From assembly GCF_026262505.1 (NCBI RefSeq), contig NC_067203.1, positions 7,750,001-7,814,000 of the forward strand: DNA of 64,000 nt. Reading direction: 5' to 3'. The position numbers and the translations under genes were made by a program. The DNA comes from Trichomonas vaginalis G3 (Eukaryota; Parabasalia; Trichomonadida; Trichomonadidae). A model generated the notes under the pieces. That model had not been told where the DNA came from and ran no database searches. It worked only from the letters and a program-made list of their open reading frames with translations. Shown piece after piece: positions 36,179 through 46,629 of the stretch; within the stretch, counting starts at the first letter, position 1; each line of letters starts with the position of its first letter.

Positions 36179-37832
36179 TATCTGGTTAAGGTTGAGAGTT
36201 AAGATCTGGTTAGTAAGGTAGTAATGAGAGTTAAGATCTGGTTAGTAAGGTAGTAATGAGAGTTAAGATCTGGTTAGTAAGGTAGTAATGAGAGTTAAGA
36301 TCTGGTTAGTAAGGTAGTAATGAGAGTTAAGATCTGGTTAGTAAGGTAGTAATGAGAGTTAAGATCTGGTTAGTAAGGTAGTAATGAGAGTTAAGATCTG
36401 GTTAGTAAGGTAGTAATGAGAGTTAAGATCTGGTTAGTAAGGTAGTAATGAGAGTTAAGATCTGGTTAGTAAGGTAGTAATGAGAGTTAAGATCTGGTTA
36501 GTAAGGTAGTAATGAGAGTTAAGATCTGGTTAGTAAGGTAGTAATGAGAGTTAAGATCTGGTTAGTAAGGTAGTAATGAGAGTTAAGATCTGGTTAGTAA
36601 GGTAGTAATGAGAGTTAAGATCTGGTTAGTAAGGTAGTAATGAGAGTTAAGATCTGGTTAGTAAGGTAGTAATGAGAGTTAAGATCTGGTTAGTAAGGTA
36701 GTAATGAGAGTTAAGATCTGGTTAGTAAGGTAGTAATGAGAGTTAAGATCTGGTTAGTAAGGTAGTAATGAGAGTTAAGATCTGGTTAGTAAGGTAGTAA
36801 TGAGAGTTAAGATCTGGTTAGTAAGGTAGTAATGAGAGTTAAGATCTGGTTAGTAAGGTAGTAATGAGAGTTAAGATCTGGTTAGTAAGGTAGTAATGAG
36901 AGTTAAGATCTGGTTAGTAAGGTAGTAATGAGAGTTAAGATCTGGTTAGTAAGGTAGTAATGAGAGTTAAGATCTGGTTAGTAAGGTAGTAATGAGAGTT
37001 AAGATCTGGTTAGTAAGGTAGTAATGAGAGTTAAGATCTGGTTAGTAAGGTAGTAATGAGAGTTAAGATCTGGTTAGTAAGGTAGTAATGAGAGTTAAGA
37101 TCTGGTTAGTAAGGTAGTAATGAGAGTTAAGATCTGGTTAGTAAGGTAGTAATGAGAGTTAAGATCTGGTTAGTAAGGTAGTAATGAGAGTTAAGATCTG
37201 GTTAGTAAGGTAGTAATGAGAGTTAAGATCTGGTTAGTAAGGTAGTAATGAGAGTTAAGATCTGGTTAGTAAGGTAGTAATGAGAGTTAAGATCTGGTTA
37301 GTAAGGTAGTAATGAGAGTTAAGATCTGGTTAGTAAGGTAGTAATGAGAGTTAAGATCTGGTTAGTAAGGTAGTAATGAGAGTTAAGATCTGGTTAGTAA
37401 GGTAGTAATGAGAGTTAAGATCTGGTTAGTAAGGTAGTAATGAGAGTTAAGATCTGGTTAGTAAGGTAGTAATGAGAGTTAAGATCTGGTTAGTAAGGTA
37501 GTAATGAGAGTTAAGATCTGGTTAGTAAGGTAGTAATGAGAGTTAAGATCTGGTTAGTAAGGTAGTAATGAGAGTTAAGATCTGGTTAGTAAGGTAGTAA
37601 TGAGAGTTAAGATCTGGTTAGTAAGGTAGTAATGAGAGTTAAGATCTGGTTAGTAAGGTAGTAATGAGAGTTAAGATCTGGTTAGTAAGGTAGTAATGAG
37701 AGTTAAGATCTGGTTAGTAAGGTAGTAATGAGAGTTAAGATCTGGTTAGTAAGGTAGTAATGAGAGTTAAGATCTGGTTAGTAAGGTAGTAATGAGAGTT
37801 AAGATCTGGTTAGTAAGGTAGTAATGAGAGAA
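36179..37832. repeat. 32-bp tandem array, about 51 copies
   Basis: The unit (GATCTGGTTAGTAAGGTAGT plus AATGAGAGTTAA) repeats with an exact 32-bp period from about 36,205 to 37,830, and by eye the copies appear identical. A degenerate first unit sits at 36,179. All frames contain stops, so it is non-coding. Such uniformity suggests a very recent expansion or a collapsed/expanded assembly region. It has no variable spacers, so it is not a CRISPR array. Confidence 0.95.
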
Positions 37833-38420
37833 GAGAATTTGAAATTTTACAAAATACGTTTACTCATACAAAATAATTCGCATTCTTTTATAACGAATCT
37901 CAATGCCAATTAATACATAAAACAGATTTTAGCAATCAATTGTAAGATTTAGAAAGATTTTATTTATAATCTCAGCCAAATTAACAAATATTTTATTGAT
38001 TTCGTAAAAAATAGCAATAAAACATAAAAATATGACATTCTATTTTTCCAAAAAAATTTCAAAAATCATTTTTTAACATGAAATTTATATTTTTTAATAT
38101 TATTTTTTAAATTTTGAATTTTTTTTGGAATTTTCAAACATGTCAAAAGTCGGGATCTACAAATGTATTCTCTTTGACATAGGATAAAAACATCCTTTCT
38201 TATAATTTCATTGTAAAATAAAATTTTCTTAAATTTATTGAATCCAAACTCAACTTTGCAACATTTTATTATCATAAAAACTAAGAAACATCAGGTAAAC
38301 TTCAATTTGGAGAGCTTAAAATCATATCTAAATTGAAAAATAAGGGGAAAAAAATTGTAAAAAAAATCTCATTAGATGGGGCAAAAAGTGACTTTTTTAA
38401 TGTGTTTTTTTAAAAAATCG
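37833..38420. other. AT-rich interior of the MULE-like element
   Basis: No coding frame with support is seen between the array and the right terminus. A minus-strand frame at 38,066-38,275 is AT-driven and unsupported. Confidence 0.5.
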
Positions 38421-39436
38421 TGCCAGCTGGCCAAAAAAGGTGTGCCAGCAGGCGTGCCAGTTTGTACAACCCTATAAGAATTTTTTTCGAATTTTTTCGA
38501 AAAAAAAATATTTTCAGAACAGCCTTAACGGCTAAGATTTAGGAACAATGTTAAGTATCAAAAAGAAAGGAGGTCTGATATAGACAACATATATCGTTGA
38601 AGGTTGAAAAAATCTCTAATATTTGAGCCCAAAATTTCAAATTTTAATTTTTTGAAAAAAGAGGCCACCCGTATGTACGTTTATTTGAGAGGAGGAGGAT
38701 ATTTTTGAAAGGGTGAAACATTATGAATATGTTAATTATATAATAATATGTATTATTATAAAAAAGAAAAAATAAAGCACGTTAAAATTTTTCTTTCTTG
38801 ATTTTTTACAAAATCTACTTAGAATTATGCAAAATATGACTAAATAATTATAAATTTCAAGTTAAATTTTAATTTTGATAAATAATTTAAATTTCAAAAT
38901 ATCAAGTTCAGTTCGACTATGTATGTAGTAATTCCTCAATAAAGTGCCAAAACCCTATTAAAATATATGAACATTTTCAACATTTTAATGTTTTTATTTA
39001 AAAATTTGTTGGAATATGAGCTTCAAACAATTATTATGTAAATAAAAATAATTAAATATATGTATTTATTCGTATTACAACCGTAGTAAGTCGATTCTTC
39101 CTTTCTTCTACTGAGGTTTGAATTTGATTTCGAATTGTAAAGAGATTCAAAGGGAAAATACTAGCGGATAAAAACTACCTCCATGAAAGGGTCATAATGG
39201 AGTCAAGTTGTATTTTTTGATATTTTTTGCTTTTCGAGCCTAAATAGGTAGCCAAGATAATGCCTAAAAATAAGATTCTAAATTCTGAAGTTTACATGAT
39301 CCTCTCGTGTGCACCCTTAAATATATATAAAAATGTTTAAATGAAATAATAATAAAAAAAATATTTATCAATAGAAATTAAATTTTCGAATTGACTTAGA
39401 AAATTAAACAATAACTATAGGATTTAAAGATAGTTA

Positions 39437-40306
39437 TTAAATCTTAATAAATTTGGAAGCAATGAAGTAAAGGCAAGCCAAAATAACAAGAACAAGGAAA
39501 ATATCAATGCAGCAGTTAGAGCAACCGCCAACTTTTTCAAGGAGAGCGTTAACTCTTTCATTTGTAGACTCAAGCTTTGCATCGACTTTATCCATTTTCT
39601 CATCGACTTCATCTGTCATTCTACCGAGGATTTCGTATTCATCGTGAAGCTGGTTTGCGATATGAACGAGAGCAGACGTTCCTTCCACGAGTTGGTCTAA
39701 TTTTTGGTCGATTTCTTGCTCGTTTTTATTGATTTGTAATCTCCAGTCTTCAATACCAGCGATTTCTTCGTATTCTGATTCTGTTGGTGATGGTACGAAA
39801 TGAGCAAGTTGTGGAGTTGCTGTGTCATCAAAATTAGCGCCTTTCAAAAGAGCACGTTTCTTTGGATCATCCTTTGCACTGACGAATGAGTGACCTTTAG
39901 CCCAACGTTCACATTCATCAATTCTAGCATCGCAAAGATCACAAAGTTTCTTACGATTTTGTAAACCTTCGCTAGTTTTGTTTTTCTTTCGAAGTTGCTC
40001 TTCTTGGTCAGCAACCATCTGTCTAAGTTGATCAACTTTATTACGCATTTCTTTAATCTTATTACGGATTTGAGATGTTTGTTTTACAATTTCAGCTTTT
40101 TGATCACGTGTACCAATGGCTTCTGCAAATTCATCACGAGCTTTGATATCTAAACGGGTTTGGCGTTCCATTTCACAAATTTCGTTCTTAAGTTTAGTAA
40201 ATTCATCTAATTCCTCATCGCCTTCCCCATCTTTCTTACCATCTGCCGATCCGGTGGCTTTTGCCATCTCCTTGGCTCTGTTCAGTAACTTTTCAAGTTC
40301 CGCCAT
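39437..40306 (-). CDS. Tail-anchored SNARE-like protein with glutamate at the zero layer
   Basis: The 289-residue protein has an N-terminal helical region (residues about 35-135, coiled-coil rich). A SNARE-like motif spans about 186-258, and a C-terminal membrane anchor at about 267-285 (IFLVLVILACLYFIASKF) leaves a four-residue tail. In the SNARE heptads the hydrophobic layers fall on I216, L220, L227, M230, V234 and nearby residues, placing E223 (ANQLHDEYEILGRM) at the ionic zero layer, where Q or R is usual. Cysteines just before the anchor (GCSNCC) could be lipidated. It would act on a target or vesicle membrane and may work with the Sec1-type protein. It is best seen as Q-SNARE-like (Qc or Qb). 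Confidence 0.7.
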   Translation of the reverse strand: MAELEKLLNRAKEMAKATGSADGKKDGEGDEELDEFTKLKNEICEMERQTRLDIKARDEFAEAIGTRDQKAEIVKQTSQIRNKIKEMRNKVDQLRQMVADQEEQLRKKNKTSEGLQNRKKLCDLCDARIDECERWAKGHSFVSAKDDPKKRALLKGANFDDTATPQLAHFVPSPTESEYEEIAGIEDWRLQINKNEQEIDQKLDQLVEGTSALVHIANQLHDEYEILGRMTDEVDEKMDKVDAKLESTNERVNALLEKVGGCSNCCIDIFLVLVILACLYFIASKFIKI

Positions 40307-40798
40307 TCAATACTTTTTTTAGTATCTTTTTCAATTGACTTTTTGAAGAAAAAAAAATTTTCGGTGAAATTTTGCATCTACACTTTAGATTACAAATGTT
40401 AATAAAAATAACCGTTGCACAATGATATACATATCTCTTTCATGATGCTTGAAAATATGAACATAATACAAAGAACATTGATATTTTTAACAAGGAATGT
40501 CACTAATTCATGCGTTAGACATAGAAATAGCTTGATAATTTACTAGTTTATATGTGTTCTAGATATTATTAAACAATAAATGATACTCATTGAAATTTCT
40601 TCATATCTATCCGTTTATTAATGGAATCATCAAAATTGTTCTATATTTGTGTTACATTATTGATTATATGCACAACCGAATCGGAAAAAGTACTTATCTT
40701 TGTGTTGAATAATTGGATCAAGAATCAAGAAACGATTTTTGACATGTAAATAGAAAAATGTAAATTGTCAAAAAAACATCTGTCCACTTATTAAAAAA
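40307..40798. other. Intergenic region between divergent SNARE-like and NAA10 genes
   Basis: About 490 bp, AT-rich, no gene seen. It must contain both divergent promoters, but no clear TCAYW initiator was found close to either ATG. Confidence 0.5.
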
Positions 40799-41314
40799 AT
40801 GCCTATTCGTATGAGGCCAATGAAAGCAACAGATCTGATTCACCTTCAACAGGCGAATCTCAACTGCCTTGCAGAGAACTACCAGCTCTGGTTTTGGATT
40901 TATCACCAATTAAGCTGCCCACAAGTATCTCATGTCGCCACAAATTCAAAGGGTAAGATTGTTGGTTATGTTCTTGGCAAACTTGATGAAGATATGAACA
41001 AGAACTTCATGAAAACAAAAGAATATTATGGTGGTCTGACGTCTGTTGCAGTATTTAACTCCTACAGAAAACTCGGAATTGCTACAAAGTTAATTGTTTA
41101 CACTCATCGTGCATTTCGTCAGAATTTCAAGACTACGCATATCAATCTTAATGTTCGCGAAACCAATCGGGCTGGACACAAATTGTACAAAGATACACTA
41201 GGATATAAGTTCAGGTTCGAAGAAAAAGGCTATTATGCAGATGGAGAAACAGGATTCACTTTAACTTATACATTCCCTGGTGAAGCAGAGCCCAAACCGA
41301 TGCATAATAAGTAG
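40799..41314 (+). CDS. NAA10: N-alpha-acetyltransferase NAA10 (NatA catalytic subunit)
   Basis: The 171-residue protein is a single GNAT domain very close to ARD1/NAA10. It has MPIRMRPMKATDLIHLQQAN at the start, the substrate-loop CLAENYQLWFWIYHQLSCPQ (the NAA10 hallmark is CLPENYQ), GKIVGYVLGKLDED and the acetyl-CoA loop YRKLGIATKL (the R/Q-x-x-G-x-A motif). The C-terminal VRETNRAGHKLYKDTLGYKF and KGYYADGETGF segments follow. NAA10 acetylates nascent N-termini at the ribosome with the auxiliary subunit NAA15. The short tail (EAEPKPMHNK) lacks the long extension of animal NAA10. The start is the first ATG of the frame and fits the family. Confidence 0.95.
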   Translation: MPIRMRPMKATDLIHLQQANLNCLAENYQLWFWIYHQLSCPQVSHVATNSKGKIVGYVLGKLDEDMNKNFMKTKEYYGGLTSVAVFNSYRKLGIATKLIVYTHRAFRQNFKTTHINLNVRETNRAGHKLYKDTLGYKFRFEEKGYYADGETGFTLTYTFPGEAEPKPMHNK

Positions 41315-42339
41315 TTAAATATAGCAAATAAGTTTTACTGAATAAAAATTAATTTTTGTTTGACTAGATAATCAAACATCATAATCCATACAAAATCAAA
41401 TATTTCTATTTTGTCCAGAATCATTTTACTCTATATTAAGCATTTTTTAAAGTTTGCAATTGCACCATGTAAAAGAAGAATTAAAGAAACTTTGAATTCA
41501 TTAGGATAAAATTTCTACGGAATTTAATGTAAATATCCTTAATGCAATGCTAGATTAAACATCGAACTATCAAACATCATATTGGTATCTAGTGAAATTT
41601 TGATTAGGATGATGCAAATTAGTTAATTGTTGTCACTTTTTCAAAAAAAGAAATTAGAATCAAATGAAATATGGAGGTATAATTACTTTTATAGTAATCA
41701 ATGACTAGAAAGTATAGAGAATATAAGAAGTGACACTGAATAAGCATTCATATCTATTCATATTAATCTTCAAAATGAATGTTATGTTACCTTTATTTTC
41801 GATCTAATCTGATATGATTACATTTTTAATCAATAATTACGGGCGTGAAGCATTTCTTGACTTCATGAATTTTAAATTTAATCTTATCTATATTAGGAAA
41901 CTGAAGAAGAAAAATAATTGAGAAAAAAAAAATAGAATTGAAGTTTAGAGTTAGATAAAAAAGTTAATCTTTTTACTGGCTGTTATCTGTTCTTATGTTA
42001 TCGAAGAGCTTTTTCCCTGTCAAACCTTGAAGAAGACTTGCTATAGTTGGTATGAACAGTTTTGATGGCAGATAAATAGCGATCGTCTTAGAATTATTTA
42101 TCTTTACAGGCGGGGCAATAACTTGGTATTCTGTTTGAATAGTAAATTAACCTTTATTTTTTGTGATTCTGCTCTTTGGAATCTTAATTTTAGTAAATTA
42201 CTAAGAAATGATTGTCAGAGTAAATGTCGTCAATTACTTCATTTTAGAACTTAAATTTAATAAACAAAAGGGTAAACTTTAATATAAGTAAAAAATTAAC
42301 AAAAAAATAATAAAATTATTAAATATAAAACTAAAAAAA
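41315..42339. other. AT-rich intergenic region with one coding-like fragment
   Basis: About 1 kb. Apart from the small minus-strand fragment at 41,973-42,146, no gene or repeat is seen. Confidence 0.5.
41973..42146 (-). pseudogene. Small coding-like fragment, unidentified
   Basis: A 57-codon open stretch without ATG reads EYQVIAPPVKINNSKTIAIY, then LPSKLFIPTIASLLQGLTGK and KLFDNIRTDNSQ before TAA. Its composition differs from the surrounding AT-rich DNA, and the strand pattern recalls a ubiquitin-like fold. It may be the tail of a lost gene or an exon whose partner I cannot find. Confidence 0.3.
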
Positions 42340-43941
42340 TTAATTTTGAATGAGTGATTGTATCTTGACTTGCCTTCTAGCATCCCTTTCAGCTATATAT
42401 TGAGCTCTTTCTTCAGGAGTCATATTCTGCATCTTTAATTTCAGTTCTTTTCTCTTTCTTTGCCACATTCTCAGTGTTTCTTCGTATTCTTCAAGCTCTT
42501 TAGCTCTCTTCTCCATCCTCTTTTGAAGGCGCTCCAAATTCTGTGCCTTGAGCTGTTTTGTAATGAAATCAAGATTGTGAGATTTACGACGAAAAGTGTC
42601 ATGTTTTATATAAGAAAAATCATCGTCAGGATCAATGACATTTTCAATCTCTGAAGGCTTAGGAAGGTTTGAAATGTTCATCATTTCTTCTGTTTCGATT
42701 GTAGTCTTCTCCATAAGGGTAGCAGCACGTTTTCTGCGATTTGTTGGCGCATCTTCGCGTGGTTGTGCTCCAAATGATGTAATTCTGACGTTATTTGATG
42801 GAGCTTGTACTGGCGGATTGACTTTAGTGTCATCTGTTGAAGATAATTCTGAAGCAATCTGATTAATGGCTCCTGTTGAAGAAAGCTTTGCAAATTGTCT
42901 GGCATTTTCGATTCCTTCGAAAACATCCGAGGGAACATCTGTTTTATGTGGTGGATTCGTTGGTTGTTCTCCATTTGCAGAAGTTTGAAGGCGATAGAGC
43001 CATCTCTGGAACATTCTGTCACTAGGTGCTTCAAGGAAAAGCTTTTTAACACCTAAAATTTGTACAGGCCCGTGCTTTTTAAATTTATTGAATCTGATGC
43101 CTGAATTTGACTCTAATATGATTGTCCTCGGGAAGGGACCTTTGCAAACTGTAAGACCGAAAATCTGTATGCATCCAAGTGGATGATCTTTGTAGATAGG
43201 AAGATCACTTTGGAAATAATACAAACAGGAGTTCGCTAACACGAAGAAATGCTCAGTCCAAAAGCTTTTCCAGTTGTCTGTTTTCTTTCTAAGGTTTCCT
43301 TTGAAAGTTGGTGCAGATAATTCAAGAAAATTACCAGAAGCTTCCGAGGAAAACGTAAGGGGATTTGACTTAACGTCATTGTAAAGTGCTTTTAGCTGAG
43401 TATCTGATAATTGTTCAGGTTTAATGATAGTTCTAATGTTTGAGATAAATTGGCTTGTTGTCATTGGCCGTGGGTTCTTAGGATTATTAATATCACTGTT
43501 AAGGAGGATTACAGAGTACATCACCGAGTAAACTTCTTCAACATTTTGAAATTTATGAGGGTTTTGTTTGAAGTAAATTCTTGAGCATGCTTGAATTGCA
43601 GCGTCAATCTTTTCCGAATCAGGTGGTACATGAAATTGCTCGCAAAACGAACGACGTAGAGCTGTAACAACATTGCAGCCAAGGTCGAAATGATCAAAAT
43701 ATGCGTCAAGAGCTTTTTCATTTCCAGATGCGGTAAGGTATTCTCCGACTTTGATTGCAGAGAGGTTGTCACTGCCAAAGAGAAGATGCCCAACTAACTG
43801 TGGAGTATTTTCGATATGATAATACCTGCATAAATCAACAATTCCTTTCTTTGGGTTTTTATTAAATTGGTAGATAGCATCAGAAAGCTGGTCCTCTGCA
43901 TCCATCTCTTGGAAGAAGTTCAGATCAGGATTCTTCTGCAT
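42340..43941 (-). CDS. Sec7-PH protein, cytohesin-like ARF exchange factor
   Basis: Residues about 15-195 form a Sec7 domain (NKNPKKGIVDLCRYYHIENT, LGCNVVTALRRSFCEQFHVP) with the second motif YSVILLNSDINNP. Residues about 211-325 form a PH domain (FKGNLRKKTDNWKSFWTEHF, FVLANSCLYYFQSD). Together they give the cytohesin layout. A basic coiled coil lies near the end (residues about 460-530). Sec7 domains swap GDP for GTP on ARF proteins at membranes, and the PH domain binds phosphoinositides. The motif that carries the glutamic finger in ARNO (FRLPGEAQKID) reads FHVPPDSEKID here, so the glutamate is replaced by D108, which may lower or change activity. Confidence 0.9.
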   Translation of the reverse strand: MQKNPDLNFFQEMDAEDQLSDAIYQFNKNPKKGIVDLCRYYHIENTPQLVGHLLFGSDNLSAIKVGEYLTASGNEKALDAYFDHFDLGCNVVTALRRSFCEQFHVPPDSEKIDAAIQACSRIYFKQNPHKFQNVEEVYSVMYSVILLNSDINNPKNPRPMTTSQFISNIRTIIKPEQLSDTQLKALYNDVKSNPLTFSSEASGNFLELSAPTFKGNLRKKTDNWKSFWTEHFFVLANSCLYYFQSDLPIYKDHPLGCIQIFGLTVCKGPFPRTIILESNSGIRFNKFKKHGPVQILGVKKLFLEAPSDRMFQRWLYRLQTSANGEQPTNPPHKTDVPSDVFEGIENARQFAKLSSTGAINQIASELSSTDDTKVNPPVQAPSNNVRITSFGAQPREDAPTNRRKRAATLMEKTTIETEEMMNISNLPKPSEIENVIDPDDDFSYIKHDTFRRKSHNLDFITKQLKAQNLERLQKRMEKRAKELEEYEETLRMWQRKRKELKLKMQNMTPEERAQYIAERDARRQVKIQSLIQN

Positions 43942-45145
43942 AGATTTATAATAAAAAAAAATTGGGATAAAAATATAAAAAGTAAGAATCGTGCTATCAA
44001 AAAAATAATCAGTTTTGTCAATAACTTTTGATTTGATCTCATCATCCAGATTTACTACTTGTCTGTATTTGAGGGTATATTCAATTTTTATTTTTCTCCC
44101 TCAAAATTTCATAATTAATATGATAAATTGTGAGGGAAATTATCGATAAGCAAATCATCTAAAAAGGTATTTTCATGCTATTTGAAATCATTAAAATCTT
44201 TTATTAATATTAAAAATTTATTTGATGCATCATTTTTACAATTTTTGTTTTCATGTTTTGTGAAAACTGTACGTTAAAGATAATTTCATTTGGTAAATTT
44301 AGTCTAATTATAAAATCATGGCCTTCTATTATAATAATTATAGTCTGCGTTAATTATTATTACGACCATCTTTCCATTTGTAAAATTTGCTCAGTCTAAC
44401 CTTGCCATCATATTAAGTAATTAAGCTCGCTGTAATCTACACCGATCTCTTATATAAAAGTCGAAATATATCATTAATTGCAAACGTATTTTAAAAAATC
44501 TCTAATTCAAGTTCTTTGGCATGACCATTGTAGCTATCATGTTAATATTGATAATGTGTGGATAATAGATATTGATGTAATTTCAATATAATCGATTATT
44601 TATTTAAAAAAAAATATTGTAAATAATCGAATCTTATTGGTAATAATAAAGTATAAAGCTGTAGTATATTATAAATTTATAAGCATTGATGAAATTTCTA
44701 AATAGAAATAGTTCAATTGTTATTTCAGCTAAGTAATCAAACAATATTGGTGTTTTGAACATCTAATGCAATAGAAAATCACATATCATTAAAGGTAAGA
44801 TTGGGTTGAATCTTATAAAAATGAAGCTCTAAAGACTTTACTTCCCTTTGTCACGCTCTCAATTTTTTTGTCACTCTCTAACTTGAAAAAGAAAATATGA
44901 GAGTATGTCAGAAAGTGATAGGTGCCGCCCAAAATTAGAAATCAAAAATAGAGGGATAATAATTGAGGACACACTTACCATTTTTTAAAACACACTCAAT
45001 TTTTTTTGACAAAAGAGTTTCAAAACTTTGATTTTTCGCAAAACTGATATAATACTATGACTTAGCATTACATGCTCATAAATATAGAAAAAAGATTTAT
45101 TTTACTGTGAAATCTACTTCACATATTAGAGTGTGTCACAACAAA
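43942..45145. other. AT-rich intergenic region
   Basis: About 1.2 kb without a supported gene or RNA. Words such as GAGAGTATGTCAGAAAGTG near 44,900 recall repeats near 35,100 but are not long enough to define an element. Confidence 0.5.
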
Positions 45146-46195
45146 TTAAGGGTGCACCCGTATGTACGTTTATTTGAGAGGAGGAGGATTACCCTCTCAA
45201 TTTTGAGGGATTCGTTAGTTTATTTTCTCGATGAATATGCAATAAAATTTGATTTTTACCTTATCAATATACTTCATATAATATACACATGTTCATGTAA
45301 AAACTTTTTTCCAAAATCCTCAGGAATTAAGGGATTTTTGAATTTTAAGAATTTTTTTCGAATTTTTTCGAAAAAAAAAATATTTTCAGAACAGCCTTAA
45401 CGGCTAAGATTTAGGAACAATGTTAAGTATCAAAAAGAAAGGAGGTCTGATATAGACAACATATATCGTTGAAGGTTGAAAAAATCTCTAATATTTGAGC
45501 CCAAAATTTCAAATTTTAATTTTTTGAAAAAAGAGGCCACCCGTATGTACGTTTATTTGAGAGGAGGAGTATTATATTTTTGAAAGGGTGAAACATTATG
45601 AATATGTTAATTATATAATAATATGTATTATTATAAAAAAGAAAAAATAAAGCACGTTAAAATTTTTCTTTCTTGATTTTTTACAAAATCTACTTAGAAT
45701 TATGCAAAATATGACTAAATAATTATAAATTTCAAGTTAAATTTTAATTTTGATAAATAATTTAAATTTCAAAATATCAAGTTCAGTTCGACTATGTATG
45801 TAGTAATTCCTCAATAAAGTGCCAAAACCCTATTAAAATATATGAACATTTTCAACATTTTAATGTTTTTATTTAAAAATTTGATGGAATATGAGCTTCA
45901 AACAATTATTATGTAAATAAAAATAATTAAATATATGTATTTATTCGTATTACAACCGTAGTAAGTCGATTCTTCCTTTCTTCTACTGAGATTTGAATTT
46001 GATTTCGAATTGTAAAGAGATTCAAAGGGAAAATACTAGCGGATAAAAACTACCTCCATGAAAGGGTCATAATGGAGTCAAGTTGTATTTTTTGATATTT
46101 TTTGCTTTTCGAGCCTAAATAGGTAGCCAAGATAATGCCTAAAAATAAGGTTCTAAATTCTGAAGTTTACATGATCCTCTCGTGTGCACCCTTAA
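45146..46195. mobile_element. TTAA-flanked DNA element, copy 2 (uninterrupted)
   Basis: TTAA at 45,146-45,149 and 46,192-46,195 flank a 1,042-bp body with GGGTGCACCCG and CGTGTGCACCC ends. It matches copy 1 with only scattered differences, so both are young. The internal second copy of CACCCGTATGTACGTTTA is at about 45,539. It lacks a transposase and would depend on one elsewhere. At about 45,350 it keeps the unfilled site of the nested insertion in copy 1. Confidence 0.88.
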
Positions 46196-46629
46196 ATATG
46201 GATAAATACATCATGAAAAGACTCTTTTACGGGCGTGAATTCTTCAAATTGTACTAATTTTGAATGTATATTTTCCACTTTGCATTAGATTTTAGATATT
46301 CAGATATAGTCAGAATACTTTTATATAGGTTAGTGATAGTATAAACTATTAATTATCTGAGTTATAATTACTTTGGAGAAGAAATGAAGTAATTTAGTAA
46401 ACTCAACCATTAAATAAATATAAAATAAATAAAATCTTTTACACAACACTTATATTTGGTATTTTTCAATATCAACAATGAAGATAAAAACCAAAGACCT
46501 AAAAAACGTAAGATCTTGGATTTCTTTGAAAGGAAACTCCACTCCCAAGTCAATCTGACTTACCTCATGCGTTACTAACGAATAAAATGAGTAAAAATGA
46601 TGTTTTTTCGTAGTAACTCATAAGATAAA
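46196..46629. other. AT-rich intergenic region
   Basis: About 430 bp downstream of the 707-aa gene. No gene or repeat is seen. Confidence 0.5.

Larger units (their letters stand above)
35462..38474. mobile_element. 3.0-kb MULE-like element nested in the TTAA element
   Basis: Termini are AGGGTTGTACAAACTGGCAC on the left and its inverted copy ending GTACAACCCT(A) on the right. TAAGAATTT flanks it at 35,453-35,461 and 38,475-38,483, while the uninterrupted copy near 45,350 has this word once. A 9-bp target duplication fits Mutator-like elements, which are known from trichomonads. An 8-bp reading with one extra terminal T is possible. Terminal parts are GC-rich with repeated CTGGCA words. There is no transposase frame, and the interior is mostly a 32-bp array. 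A matching terminus lies at 18,775-18,996. Confidence 0.85.
35253..39320. mobile_element. TTAA-flanked DNA element, copy 1 (interrupted)
   Basis: TTAA at 35,253-35,256 and 39,317-39,320 flank termini GGGTGCACCCG and CGTGTGCACCC, a short terminal inverted repeat. Without the inserted 3.0-kb element and its target duplication it is about 1,038 bp and matches copy 2 (45,150-46,191) at near identity. CACCCGTATGTACGTTTA occurs twice inside (35,262 and 38,665), so the left end was internally duplicated. It has no transposase frame, so it is non-autonomous. TTAA duplications are used by piggyBac and Kolobok families. The GGG termini differ from canonical piggyBac CCC ends, so the family is left open. 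Confidence 0.85.

Noticed and set aside
36179-37832. CRISPR-like array
   Set aside because: The 32-bp units are contiguous and identical with no variable spacers, in a eukaryotic mobile element.
45107-45400. 97-residue plus-strand frame
   Set aside because: It lies across the left end of TTAA element copy 2 and matches the same shadow at 35,244.
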